Source: Nostoc sp. C052 (GTDB lineage: Bacteria > Cyanobacteriota > Cyanobacteriia > Cyanobacteriales > Nostocaceae). From it: DNA of 64,000 nt. The notes under the pieces are model-generated. The model had not been told where the DNA came from, did no database searches, and was given only the letters and a program-made list of their open reading frames with translations. Shown here piece after piece: positions 9,274 to 18,063 of the stretch. The stretch covers positions 4,708,001 through 4,772,000 of the forward strand of contig NZ_CP040272.1 in NCBI RefSeq assembly GCF_013393905.1. The letters run 5' to 3'. The translations under genes and the position numbers were made by a program. Within the stretch, counting starts at the first letter, position 1. Each line of letters starts with the position of its first letter.

Positions 9274-10233
9274 TTATGAGTGTTGATCGACAAAGTTTGA
9301 TAACCAGTTAAGCAGGTTTAATTTGTGTAAGATAATTTGACGTGCTTCTGCGATCGCATCTTTGGCAGCATACCAAGCATCAGGTGTAGCTGTCACTTCT
9401 TTGATGTAAGCAATGCCTTTCTCATCTAAACTGGGCAATCTTAAAAAACTACCCGGTGGCAATAATTTATCAGCTGCCGGCCCGCCATAATAAATTGGCA
9501 AACACCAAGCAAGCAAACTATCCCAAAGTTTCTCACTTACATACCAATTATTATCAGCATAGTTTTCAATGGCCAGATTGTAATAATATGGTGCCATGCC
9601 ATACCATTTGTTACCTAGCTCTCCCGATTTATTCGCCCATCCTGGTAAGTTACGCCCATACAAATCGAACTTAATGCCACTAGATTGTAGTGACTGCAAA
9701 AAGTCTAAACGTTCACGATGTTTAGCAGTTCGGCTAATTCCTGAAGTAATCCAACTACATGGAGCAACCTTTTGGGGCGGTGGCATTTCATTCAAATCTT
9801 GAAATGAATTTGAATGATACCAAATAGCAGGCATATAGTCGGGAGTGGGAGCAAAATCATCGGGTCCAGAAATGTAGCCGCAATACTTTTGGGCTTGTTG
9901 GTAATTATAATTAGTTATTTCTACAATTTCATCTAAAGGCGGTTCTCGTAGTAAATAAATAATCCGATCTTTACTCACACCACGCAGTAGAGAATCAACA
10001 TTAACTGCTGATTTTTGCTGGCGTTTGCGAAAACTATCTAACCAAGATTTTTGTGGCGATGCTTGGGGAAAATCAAATTGATACATTAGCAGAAAATCTG
10101 GTTTTACTGCTAGTGTTTGCATTTGTATATTGCCCCAATTTCCAAATTGATGCGGGGTTTGTTGCCATAGCCAATCGGCTCTAGTTTCTAAACCTCGATA
10201 GCTGCTAATCATTCCGACAGTTGTAATAGTCAT
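9274..10233 (-). CDS. GT10-family (alpha-1,3-fucosyltransferase-like) glycosyltransferase
   Basis: This 319-residue protein has the hallmark C-terminal block of family GT10: ENYADNNWYVSEKLWDSLLA (about 223-242) followed by PIYYGGP (246-252) and LLPPGSFLRL (257-266). That block binds GDP-fucose in characterised alpha-1,3-fucosyltransferases. The N-terminal half is the variable acceptor domain. No signal peptide or membrane span is evident, so it would act on the cytoplasmic face. It is the fifth gene of the glycan cluster, 45 bp after a GT4 gene and 3 bp before a GT8-like gene. The 45-bp gap contains four 7-bp repeats. The true donor could be another GDP-sugar. No GDP-fucose synthesis genes are in the window. 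Confidence 0.85.
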   Translation of the reverse strand: MTITTVGMISSYRGLETRADWLWQQTPHQFGNWGNIQMQTLAVKPDFLLMYQFDFPQASPQKSWLDSFRKRQQKSAVNVDSLLRGVSKDRIIYLLREPPLDEIVEITNYNYQQAQKYCGYISGPDDFAPTPDYMPAIWYHSNSFQDLNEMPPPQKVAPCSWITSGISRTAKHRERLDFLQSLQSSGIKFDLYGRNLPGWANKSGELGNKWYGMAPYYYNLAIENYADNNWYVSEKLWDSLLAWCLPIYYGGPAADKLLPPGSFLRLPSLDEKGIAYIKEVTATPDAWYAAKDAIAEARQIILHKLNLLNWLSNFVDQHS

Positions 10234-10234
10234 T

Positions 10235-10262
10235 TTAGTTATTAGTCATTAGTCATTAGTTA
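10235..10262. repeat. Short tandem heptamer repeat (TTAGTCA type), 4 units
   Basis: Four consecutive 7-mers, TTAGTTA TTAGTCA TTAGTCA TTAGTTA, fill the gap between the GT4 and GT10 genes. Such short tandemly repeated repetitive sequences are characteristic of heterocystous cyanobacteria. Confidence 0.85.
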
Positions 10263-10278
10263 TCTTACTTAACCTCCT

Positions 10279-11499
10279 TCATTCTTCCTTATGCGATAAA
10301 TACGGAAGTAGAGATTTATCAACATAACTAAGAATTTTTGCCGCTCGATTTTCCCAAGAAAACTGCTTGACAAACTCGATACTATCTGGATAACCCTCTA
10401 TTCTTCTGGGATGAGTTTCTAAAACCCGCTTCAGACTTTCGGTAAATTTGCTGGGGTTATCTGGTTCACACCAAGCAGCGATCGCTTGGGTATCTTGAAA
10501 CTCAACTAATGATGGAATCTCTGTCGATACAATGGGAGTTCCAGAGGCGAAGTAGTCAAATAGCTTTAAAGGAGATGTAAAACTTGCAGCTTTGCCCGAA
10601 CAATGGGGGTGAGCTAAAACATCGGCTGCTTGTAGCAAAGATGCTAACTCATTATGCAAAATATATCCCAAAAATTTAATATTATTAACCTGCTTTTCTT
10701 TTACCAATCGCTGATAATATTCAACTTCTGTTGGCTTACCACCTGCACAGGCAAATTGCACATTAGGCATTTCTTTAGCTACATCAATTAGTACATCAAT
10801 CCCTTTAAATTGCTGTAGCGCTCCCGCATAAACTATCAATTTTTGGCTGTCGTTTTGCAAGAGCTTTTGACGCCATTCTGCGGCCTTTTCCGGTTGTCTC
10901 TCCATAAATAAACGATTAAAACCATTGTGTAGCTTAATCACTTTTTCTGGTGGCATCCCATTTTTAATCATACTTTCGCGGATGGTTTCAACAACAGTGA
11001 CAGCAATTTGCAACAACGGATTTTTAACAATTTCTGGCTCAAATGGCTTGTCTTCGTGGTGGTGATGTTCGTAAATTGCGGGAACGCCATTTTTAATGGC
11101 AGCTTTGACAAAATTCCAGTTGCGACTATGGACAAGTTTAGTAGTCGGAATTATGTGAAATGGTAAATAATACTTGCTGGCAATGGTGTTAGAGTCAGTA
11201 AATTTGCTCCGAAAATGGTCAATAGGCCAAGGCATCGGTAAGGGAGCAACTTTTAGTTTGTCATGGAGGTTGTAATATTTAACAAGTTCTATTGGTGTTT
11301 GTCTTGGTTGAAAAGGACGAGCTAGATTAGCTAGATTCGTCAATTTTGCTCCTTTGTCAGGGTATACTAAAACTGTTGAGTATCCCAAGTTGGCGGCGGC
11401 GTTAGCTGCATTTGTAGACTGTACTAAGTGAGCTTCTGGTTGCGGCAACTCTTCACCAATGAAAAAAATGTAGTGTTTTTTTAAAGCAGGATTTTTCAT
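10279..11499 (-). CDS. GT4-family glycosyltransferase
   Basis: A GT-B transferase of 406 residues from the ATG at 11499. The open frame extends nine codons further to a TTG at 11526, but that would overlap the upstream exporter gene by 23 nt. The ATG lies 4 nt after the exporter stop, so I prefer it. Features include an N-terminal Rossmann half with NAANAAANLGY, the donor-binding KLIVYAGALQQFKGIDVLI region, and a late GT4 signature SPLKLFDYFASGTPIVSTEIPS containing the expected acidic/phosphate-binding segment. It would add a sugar from an NDP donor to the growing glycan on the cytoplasmic side. It sits between the exporter and the GT10 gene in the same operon-like run. Confidence 0.85.
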   Translation of the reverse strand: MKNPALKKHYIFFIGEELPQPEAHLVQSTNAANAAANLGYSTVLVYPDKGAKLTNLANLARPFQPRQTPIELVKYYNLHDKLKVAPLPMPWPIDHFRSKFTDSNTIASKYYLPFHIIPTTKLVHSRNWNFVKAAIKNGVPAIYEHHHHEDKPFEPEIVKNPLLQIAVTVVETIRESMIKNGMPPEKVIKLHNGFNRLFMERQPEKAAEWRQKLLQNDSQKLIVYAGALQQFKGIDVLIDVAKEMPNVQFACAGGKPTEVEYYQRLVKEKQVNNIKFLGYILHNELASLLQAADVLAHPHCSGKAASFTSPLKLFDYFASGTPIVSTEIPSLVEFQDTQAIAAWCEPDNPSKFTESLKRVLETHPRRIEGYPDSIEFVKQFSWENRAAKILSYVDKSLLPYLSHKEE

Positions 11500-11503
11500 A
11501 AGT

Positions 11504-13822
11504 TTAGATACTAATACTATTTTCAAATTTTTCTAAAGTATCGAGCAGATATATAGCAGATTCATAACATTCATTAATTAAGGTATTTTGTTTTTCTATG
11601 GTAGATATCAAATTGTCATCTAGAGAGCGGAGAGAGCTAAGTATGAGGTTGAGAGAAGTACGAAACTCAATAGAGATGTAATTAAATTCTTCATAATAGG
11701 TATTTGTAATATCTTTATTTTGCTCAGAAATTGAGACTAATTGCCCTTTTTTCTGTAAGTTAATAACATCCTCAAAAACATCAATGGTGTTGAGAATTCT
11801 CCAAGCTGATTTGTAAGAGTTTTCAATTAATTCCTGCCGTTCTTGGGAATTGTCTACTAGATCATCAAGTAATAAGCGCAGTAACCCAATCATCGAGTTC
11901 ATCTGCGTCCGAATTTCGTGAGAGATGCGAAGCCAGCTTTGATTGTGTTTAGCAGCTTCAGGATATTCAGCAAATTTTTTAGAGTTTAGGCGCATTGCCT
12001 TGATAATTTTTGTCTGAATCAAGTTTTTACTAGGGCGATCGCTAAATTGCATTGAGTAGAGGCGTGAATAGTAAGCACCCTTTTTTAAAAGTTCTTCATG
12101 GGTTCCTACCTCTACCACCTGTCCTTGATCTAATACGGCTATTTGATGAGCTTTTTGGACTGTGGAAAGGCGGTGAGCAATGACTAGGGTGGTGCGATCG
12201 CGACTCAAGTCGTCGAGTGCAGCCTGTACTAAGCGTTCGGAAACCGTATCTAAAGCACTGGTGGCTTCATCTAAAATCAGAATTTCGGGATTTTGCAGGA
12301 GGGCGCGGGCAATCGCTAATCTTTGCCTTTGTCCACCAGATAACATGACGCCGCGATCGCCAATTAAGGTTTCAAATTCCTGAGGCAATTTGCTAATAAA
12401 CTCATAAGCATTGGCCCGCTTGGCTGCTGTCAGAATTTCATCATCACTAGCCTCTGCTCGCCCGTAGGCGATGTTATTTCGCACCGAGTCATTAAAAAGA
12501 AAGGTATCTTGACTGACAATTCCCATCCGCTTTCGTAGGGATACAAGATCGAACTCCCGCAAATCGATGCCGTCAATGCTGATACTGCCAGCGATCGGAT
12601 CGTAGAATCTGGGCAAAAGGTCGGCCAAAGTCGATTTACCAGCACCAGAACCACCTACCAATGCTAAGGTCGTGCCATGCGGTAAATATAAACTCACATC
12701 TTTGAGTACCAACTTCTCATGACCAGGGTAGGCAAAGCAAAGAGAATTAAAAGACACCCCTTCTTTTAATTTTGTATAGGGAAGCTTCCCTTTGTCCATG
12801 AATGGCTTATCGTCCAGGCTTAAAAACTCATTGGCAGCATCCACACTGGCGGCAGTACTGGCAAAGTTGCTGCGAATAGTATTTAACTGAGAAATCAGTG
12901 GCAGTACTCGCAGCAGTACTAATAAATATGTCAGAAGTACAGTAGAAAGAGAAGAAACTTGGTTAGCAAAGAAAGTTTTACTCAAAAGTACAATCAGCAG
13001 TATAGCTGTAATACCCATCACCTCACTCAGGGGTGTAATCGCTTCCGAATTCACCTGAGATTTGAAATCTGCTGATTCGCGATCGCGAATTAATTTTTTA
13101 ATCCGTTGATATTCTTTTTCTTCATTTCCCGTTGCCTTTACCAGTCGAATTCCATTCAGGGTTTCTAGTATAGAGATTGAGTATGCTCTAGACATCTCAC
13201 TCAGCTGCTTCCCAAAAGTTTTAGACCGAGAAATCGCATACTGATTTATTAACGTCACTAACGATAGCAAAAGCGTTGCAATAATTGTCAACTGCCAAGA
13301 TATTGATAGCAATAATCCGACAAAAACTAAAATTGTGATTCCTAAAATAACTATCTTAACCGTACTACTTATAGCACTAGCAGCCCGACCAACTTCTCCA
13401 CCAAGACGGTTGATTAAATCGCCAACTTTTGTTTTGGCATAATAATCTATATCAACATCCAGTAATAGCCTTAAGCCATTTTCGCGCATATCCGATGTCA
13501 ACTTTCGGCTTAAAGAGCTTGATGCTAATGAACTGGCATAATTAGCTAAGTTCTTTAAAATAATTGTAAAGATAATCGCTCCAGCCATTACTCCTACTCT
13601 GTAAGTCTCTGGAGTATTATCAAAGGGAGACATAATCTTTTTAAGGATTGGGGGAGCCGTAGTTAAATCTATTTGTTGCCCCACAATTTTTAAAACCACT
13701 GGCACAATTAAAGCTGTGCTGATCCCATTAAATAAAGCTCCAGAAAATCCTAACAATATTGTTAGCAAAATCAAGCCTGGATATGGTTTAGCGAATCTTA
13801 GTAGTAGTTTTCTGGTAGACAT
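11504..13822 (-). CDS. MsbA-like ABC exporter with a C-terminal tandem histidine-kinase-like H-box extension
   Basis: This 772-residue half-transporter has a six-helix membrane domain (about 15-325). The ATPase has Walker A GGSGAGKST (390-398), signature LSGGQ (494-498), Walker B ILILDE (514-519) and switch His550. A normal exporter ends near residue 595. Here about 175 residues follow. They contain SHEIRTQMNSMIGLLRLLLD (from S634, putative phosphoacceptor His635), which matches the H-box of HisKA dimerisation domains. A second, diverged copy follows (SIEFRTSLNLILSSLRSL, with Ile718 at the His position), in register down to a shared ending (AWRILNTIDVFEDV / AIYLLDTLEKFENS). No HATPase domain follows. 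The exporter probably flips a lipid-linked glycan made by its neighbours, and the extension may receive phosphate from a separate kinase or simply dimerise. The exporter call is firm; the role of the extension is open. Confidence 0.9.
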   Translation of the reverse strand: MSTRKLLLRFAKPYPGLILLTILLGFSGALFNGISTALIVPVVLKIVGQQIDLTTAPPILKKIMSPFDNTPETYRVGVMAGAIIFTIILKNLANYASSLASSSLSRKLTSDMRENGLRLLLDVDIDYYAKTKVGDLINRLGGEVGRAASAISSTVKIVILGITILVFVGLLLSISWQLTIIATLLLSLVTLINQYAISRSKTFGKQLSEMSRAYSISILETLNGIRLVKATGNEEKEYQRIKKLIRDRESADFKSQVNSEAITPLSEVMGITAILLIVLLSKTFFANQVSSLSTVLLTYLLVLLRVLPLISQLNTIRSNFASTAASVDAANEFLSLDDKPFMDKGKLPYTKLKEGVSFNSLCFAYPGHEKLVLKDVSLYLPHGTTLALVGGSGAGKSTLADLLPRFYDPIAGSISIDGIDLREFDLVSLRKRMGIVSQDTFLFNDSVRNNIAYGRAEASDDEILTAAKRANAYEFISKLPQEFETLIGDRGVMLSGGQRQRLAIARALLQNPEILILDEATSALDTVSERLVQAALDDLSRDRTTLVIAHRLSTVQKAHQIAVLDQGQVVEVGTHEELLKKGAYYSRLYSMQFSDRPSKNLIQTKIIKAMRLNSKKFAEYPEAAKHNQSWLRISHEIRTQMNSMIGLLRLLLDDLVDNSQERQELIENSYKSAWRILNTIDVFEDVINLQKKGQLVSISEQNKDITNTYYEEFNYISIEFRTSLNLILSSLRSLDDNLISTIEKQNTLINECYESAIYLLDTLEKFENSISI

Positions 13823-13960
13823 TGGATATTTTTATGACACTTTTACTTATTAATATTATTCACAAAATTACTTGCCAAATAAAGCTAATCATCAAATAAA
13901 TAGGGTACTGGGTACTCGGTACTGGGAAATAAAAATATGATTAAGATTTGGTTGGGTTCC

Positions 13961-13995
13961 CAATCCCTAATCCCCAATCTCTAATCCCTAATCAA
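13961..13995. repeat. Short tandem heptamer repeat (TAATCCC type), 5 units
   Basis: Units CAATCCC TAATCCC CAATCTC TAATCCC TAATCAA lie in the 176-bp gap between a GT4 gene and the exporter gene. This is the largest gap inside the glycan cluster, so a separate promoter for the exporter is possible here, although none is identifiable. Confidence 0.8.
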
Positions 13996-13998
13996 GAT

Positions 13999-15162
13999 TC
14001 ACAACTGAGAAATTACTAACTTGAGGGTGGAAGCCATCGCTTCTATGCTATAGTGTTCCACACACCTTTCTCTTGCCTTGATACCTTGCTGGTTTGCTGA
14101 CTCTAAATTCTGAAAAATCAATTGAATTTGTTCAGCAAGTTGTTCAGGAGAAGCAGGTTCGACTAAATAACCAGTATCACCTAAAATTTTGGGAATATCT
14201 CCAACACGCGTTGATAATACAGGTTTAGCCATTGCCATTCCATCTGTCAACTTCAGGGGAAATTGAGCGCGAGTTTCTGGGGTGTTTCGCTGGGGAACGA
14301 CTACAATATGAGCTGCTGCTACTAAATCAGGCATAACATCAGCTGGATACTTTGGTAATTTAATAATCCAGCGTCCCCACTTTTGTTGGAGTTGTCGATC
14401 GTAATCATCATAGGGACTACCACCTACAATCACTAGTCTTAAGTCTGGTTGATTAATTTTATCCAATGCCATGAGAATATCTTCTAGACCTTTGTAGGGT
14501 CTTGGCGCACCAGGAAACATTAAAATACGATATTCAGATAAACCATAACGATTTCTGCTGGACTCAGCATCATATCGAGTGGGATCGAATAAAGAAATAT
14601 CTTTACCATTAGGAACAAATGTACCGCCAAAACGCTGCTGCAAAAATTCAGTATGCACTGTCACAGCATCAGCATGACTTACTAAACCTTCCATCCATTT
14701 CACATACAAAGGATGATAAGGATTCCTAAGTGCGCCGTCTGGTTTCAATAATTCTCTGGCTAATTTTTTAGGTGTGGGACTATAATGCCAGTCATCGCCA
14801 CCATACCAACTGAGTTCCCAATCATCTATATCTAAAATTAACGGTTTTCTGCTAAATATTTTGTTTAGTAGAGCTACTCCAAAACTCGCTATTTGTGGTT
14901 TGATAGCATAAACTATATCTCCATTAATATTTGGTAAAAATTTACTAATCTCTCCAAAAAACTCTGGGAAATTTTTGCCTGGTAAATTATAAACTTTTAA
15001 TTCTGATGGTAAATTTCGATATAAGTTATTTCCAAATAAAAACCCCATAATTTCAACTTCATATTTTAAAGTTCTGAGGGCTGTTGCTATCAAGTATGCA
15101 CGCAAAATAGCTGCACTTGATAAATCTGAAACTAACAGCGATATCTTGGAAAAGTTTTTCAC
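13999..15162 (-). CDS. GT4-family glycosyltransferase
   Basis: A GT-B transferase of 387 residues. The donor-side domain begins near residue 215 with ILMFPGAPRPYKGLEDILMA, followed by LRLVIVGGSPYDDY and a GT4 late motif RAQFPLKLTDGMAMAKPVLS. The N-terminal domain contains the unusual acidic, aromatic stretch LILDIDDWELSWYGGDDWHY. The start codon is GTG at 15162, 17 nt after the preceding gene, and no better upstream start exists. No membrane segment or signal peptide is visible. It is the second gene of the glycan cluster, so it probably acts early in the glycan chain. Donor and acceptor are unknown. Confidence 0.83.
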   Translation of the reverse strand: MKNFSKISLLVSDLSSAAILRAYLIATALRTLKYEVEIMGFLFGNNLYRNLPSELKVYNLPGKNFPEFFGEISKFLPNINGDIVYAIKPQIASFGVALLNKIFSRKPLILDIDDWELSWYGGDDWHYSPTPKKLARELLKPDGALRNPYHPLYVKWMEGLVSHADAVTVHTEFLQQRFGGTFVPNGKDISLFDPTRYDAESSRNRYGLSEYRILMFPGAPRPYKGLEDILMALDKINQPDLRLVIVGGSPYDDYDRQLQQKWGRWIIKLPKYPADVMPDLVAAAHIVVVPQRNTPETRAQFPLKLTDGMAMAKPVLSTRVGDIPKILGDTGYLVEPASPEQLAEQIQLIFQNLESANQQGIKARERCVEHYSIEAMASTLKLVISQL

Positions 15163-15179
15163 GATTTTTAGACTTATTT

Positions 15180-16022
15180 TTATTTAGTGCGCCAAGGATT
15201 TGTAACTTGATTCGGTAAAAATACTTGAGCGAATCTGTCAAAGATCCTTGTATATAAAGAACGAGTAATATTTTTAGCATACTGGGGTCGATAAGGATAG
15301 GTACAGTGAAGAACTTTAATTTTATCCTGAATATTATAAGCATCCTGCCACTTACTGAGATAATTATAGGTAGGTGGTAAGACTTTTTTATGAGGTTGTA
15401 CAGATGCGATCGCAGACGCAAAAGCCCCTTGATCTTTTAGAAGCAATTTATCTTGATTGTTTTTGACAATTTCAAAATAACGTTGAAATTCTTCAAAGAA
15501 TATTTTGGTTACTTCTGTTTTACGAAAAGCCATAAAACCGCCATTATACTGGATACTATCTGCTTGTAATGGTAAACCTACAGATTGCAAAATTGGCAAA
15601 ACATTCGGTAAAAGGTCTTCCTGCTTTCCACGCAGTAAATTTGTAGCTTTCAGAATAGAAGGTTGCACATCTTCAGTTAACAGAAAATCATATTCATCTA
15701 AATACTCAAATACATCGTTGATATCGGAAAGTAAGCAAATATCTGAATCGAGGTAAATCGTTTTATCAAACTCCGAGGCTGCATATAAAGCCAGTTTGGC
15801 TTGCCTTGATGCTAAAACGGTATTTTCATTTGTAGGAGCCGGCTTTAAAATTACATTTTTGAAAGCCTTTAATAACGGATAGAGAACTACCGGAACTTGG
15901 TCAATCAAAATAATTATCGGCTCTTGATGAAACTTCCTAATCGCTGCTAAAAAATGAATGCAGTCTTGAAAAGAATAAAGACCAGTTAGAATTGTAATAA
16001 ATCCTCTAGTTTCTGTCGACAT
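15180..16022 (-). CDS. GT8-like nucleotide-sugar transferase, first gene of the glycan cluster
   Basis: This 280-residue GT-A-fold protein has a DxD motif DSD at 92-94 (TIYLDSDICLL), preceded by the lysine-containing block ASRQAKLALYAASEFDK that is typical of these transferases. A conserved YNGGFMAFRK segment and a late KVLHCTYPYRPQYAKN segment complete the fold. It is only distantly like the three GT8-like paralogues at the far end of the cluster. It is the 5'-most gene of the run, and the promoter should lie in the AT-rich region above 16022. ATG start; the ribosome site is weak. The acceptor is unknown. Confidence 0.78.
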   Translation of the reverse strand: MSTETRGFITILTGLYSFQDCIHFLAAIRKFHQEPIIILIDQVPVVLYPLLKAFKNVILKPAPTNENTVLASRQAKLALYAASEFDKTIYLDSDICLLSDINDVFEYLDEYDFLLTEDVQPSILKATNLLRGKQEDLLPNVLPILQSVGLPLQADSIQYNGGFMAFRKTEVTKIFFEEFQRYFEIVKNNQDKLLLKDQGAFASAIASVQPHKKVLPPTYNYLSKWQDAYNIQDKIKVLHCTYPYRPQYAKNITRSLYTRIFDRFAQVFLPNQVTNPWRTK

Positions 16023-16454
16023 AAATTAAATTAACAATTATTGTTTACTTTGGAAACTAAAAATGTATTTATTCTGAAAAAATCTTACTCTAGTTTTAGT
16101 TCTAACTAAATCTGATAGAGTAGAGGTCAGCAAAATAATAACTAAACAATTTATTTTTTTATCCTAAAAATAATAAAATAATGAAATAAATATAACTTTG
16201 TATTTGGGGCTATTCCCAGAGGAATTTCACTGAGTAAGTTTATCGGAATTTTACTTTTTTAAGTATAATTACTGTGTAGATAGAGTTTTATGCTGTATAA
16301 TGATCATAGTTAATATTGCATATAGCTATAATGAACAAAGTATAAATACTTGATATAGCTTGTGGAGGTAGCATTACCATTCACTAAAATGTAGGATTGC
16401 TACTCAATACCAAATTCAATACCAAATATATATGTTGTAAGGGAGGCAGAGGTA
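16023..16454. other. AT-rich divergent intergenic region
   Basis: About 430 bp between the glycan cluster (leftward) and gloB (rightward). It is strongly AT-rich, with many TATAAT-like hexamers (for example near 16263-16268 and 16296-16301), so single promoter calls would be guesses. GGAGG and AGAGG lie just before the gloB ATG. No RNA gene or GTA-N8-TAC box was found. Confidence 0.45.
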
Positions 16455-17228
16455 ATGCAGGTAATCCGTCTGGAAGCACTCTCAGACAACTACATATTCT
16501 TGCTACACGATCGCAAACAAAATATTGCCGCTGTTGTCGATCCAGCAGAATCTCAACCAGTATTAAAGAAACTGGCAGAATTAAAAGCTGAGTTGGTAGC
16601 AATTTTTAACACCCACCACCATAACGATCATGTGGGTGGTAACAAGCAATTAATAGAAAAATTTCCCCAACTGACAGTTTACGGAGGAGCCGAAGATCGT
16701 GGGAGAATTCCTGGACAGCAGGTGTTTTTGCAACAAAGCGATCGCGTCCAGTTTGCAGACCGAATAGCTGAAGTTATCTTCGTCCCCGGACATACCCGCG
16801 CTCATATTGCTTACTACTTTCCCCCCGAAAAAGCTGGTGATACAGGTGATTTATTTTGCGGCGATACCTTATTTTCAGGTGGTTGTGGTCGCTTATTTGA
16901 AGGAACACCGACCCAAATGGTGGACTCTTTAAGCAAACTGCGTTCTCTACCTGATGATACACACATCTGGTGTGCCCACGAATACACCCTAAAAAATCTG
17001 CAATTTGCTCTAACTGTGGATAGCGACAACGCCGACTTACAAAGACGCTTCAATGAAGTCAAGGCTTACCGTAGTCGAGGAGAAGCCACCATACCCTCGC
17101 TATTAGGAGTCGAGAAGCGAACCAATCCCTTTTTACGTTGGGATCAGCCATCATTACAATCAACCGTCAACAGTGGCGATGGAGTGCAAACCTTTGCACG
17201 TATACGGGAAATGAAAAATAACTTTTAG
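16455..17228 (+). CDS. gloB: Hydroxyacylglutathione hydrolase (glyoxalase II)
   Basis: This 257-residue metallo-beta-lactamase-fold enzyme hydrolyses S-lactoylglutathione to D-lactate and glutathione, the second step of methylglyoxal detoxification in the cytosol. The binuclear metal site is THHHNDH at 53-59, with later ligands in VPGHTRAH, FCGDTLFSGGCGRLFEGTP and WCAHEYT. The family C-terminal helical domain follows, with the expected length and the usual ending. The ATG at 16455 is preceded by GGAGG and AGAGG. It stands alone between the glycan cluster and rplI. Confidence 0.93.
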   Translation: MQVIRLEALSDNYIFLLHDRKQNIAAVVDPAESQPVLKKLAELKAELVAIFNTHHHNDHVGGNKQLIEKFPQLTVYGGAEDRGRIPGQQVFLQQSDRVQFADRIAEVIFVPGHTRAHIAYYFPPEKAGDTGDLFCGDTLFSGGCGRLFEGTPTQMVDSLSKLRSLPDDTHIWCAHEYTLKNLQFALTVDSDNADLQRRFNEVKAYRSRGEATIPSLLGVEKRTNPFLRWDQPSLQSTVNSGDGVQTFARIREMKNNF

Positions 17229-17252
17229 TCATTAGTCATTGGGCATTGGGCA
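17225..17252. repeat. Short tandem heptamer repeat (TTAGTCA/TTGGGCA), 4 units
   Basis: Units TTAGTCA TTAGTCA TTGGGCA TTGGGCA start inside the last codons of gloB (stop TAG) and continue into the spacer, so the repeat supplies the stop codon. Confidence 0.8.
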
Positions 17253-17493
17253 TTTAAAAGAGGCAGAGGGGAAAACTCTTCTCCATTTCTCCCTGCTCCC
17301 TGCTCCCTTGCTTCTTCCCCAGTCCCTAATCCTCCAACTTTCTAGGGCGAATAGTTGCGATCGCACCCTTTCTTTCGCTACGATCTGTAAGCTTTAGGGT
17401 ATTAGGCCAAAAAGCTTGGAATACAGCACTGAGATTGTGAGCTATGCTGCCCAAACCCAAATTAATCAGATTTTACAGGAAAAACGAAAAACG

Positions 17494-17952
17494 ATGGCGA
17501 AACGTGTGCAGTTAGTTTTAAATCAGGATATCAGCAAGCTGGGCAAATCTGGCGACTTAGTAGAAGTAGCTCCTGGCTACGCTCGTAACTATCTGATTCC
17601 CCAGAAATTGGCAACCAATGCCACTCCTGGTATTCTCAAGCAAGTAGAACGCCGTCGTGAGCAAGAGCGTCAACGGCAATTAGAACTCAGACAACAAGCT
17701 CTTGAACAAAAAGAATCTTTAGAAAAAATTGGCAGCTTGACAATTGCCAAGCCAGTTGGTGAAAACGAAGCAATTTTCGGTACTATCACCACCCAAGATG
17801 TTGTAGATGCAATTAAGGCAGCCACCGGTCAAGAAATTGATCGGCGTGGTATTACTATCCCCGATATTAATCACCTTGGTACTTATCAAGCCGAAATTAA
17901 GCTGCATTCTGAAGTAGCGGCGCAAGTCAATATTCAAGTTGTGGCTAGCTAA
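17494..17952 (+). CDS. rplI: 50S ribosomal protein L9
   Basis: From the ATG at 17494 the product is 152 residues, beginning MAKRVQLVLNQDISKLGKSG, the standard L9 N-domain with the rRNA-binding GYARNYLIP block (about 32-40). A long connecting helix rich in Arg, Gln and Glu follows (about 50-80), then a C-domain with the IFGTITTQDV motif. The open frame reaches 26 codons further upstream, but that leader is not L9-like, so the inner ATG is the start. An AGGA lies 13 nt upstream of it. The protein binds 23S rRNA at the base of the L1 stalk. dnaB follows after 111 bp on the same strand, a common bacterial pairing. Confidence 0.95.
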   Translation: MAKRVQLVLNQDISKLGKSGDLVEVAPGYARNYLIPQKLATNATPGILKQVERRREQERQRQLELRQQALEQKESLEKIGSLTIAKPVGENEAIFGTITTQDVVDAIKAATGQEIDRRGITIPDINHLGTYQAEIKLHSEVAAQVNIQVVAS

Positions 17953-18014
17953 CTCAAGAGAGCGATGAGGGAGCAGGGGAAGTAAAAGTGGATAATAACT
18001 CCTAGCTCCTGTAC

Positions 18015-18034
18015 AGACGCGATTAATCGCGTCT
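18015..18034. repeat. Perfect 20-bp palindrome between rplI and dnaB
   Basis: AGACGCGATTAATCGCGTCT is exactly self-complementary. It has the core of a repeat familiar from Nostoc intergenic DNA. A variant with GATAAATCGCCGTCTCTAC is present near 33759. It is unlikely to be a terminator because no T-run follows. Confidence 0.7.
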
Positions 18035-18063
18035 CTAGCAAAATATCAAAACTAAAATCGTTT

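Noticed and set aside
15059..15421. 120-codon minus-strand frame overlapping two glycosyltransferase genes
   Set aside because: Out-of-frame shadow of the GT8-like and GT4 genes, which have clear motifs.
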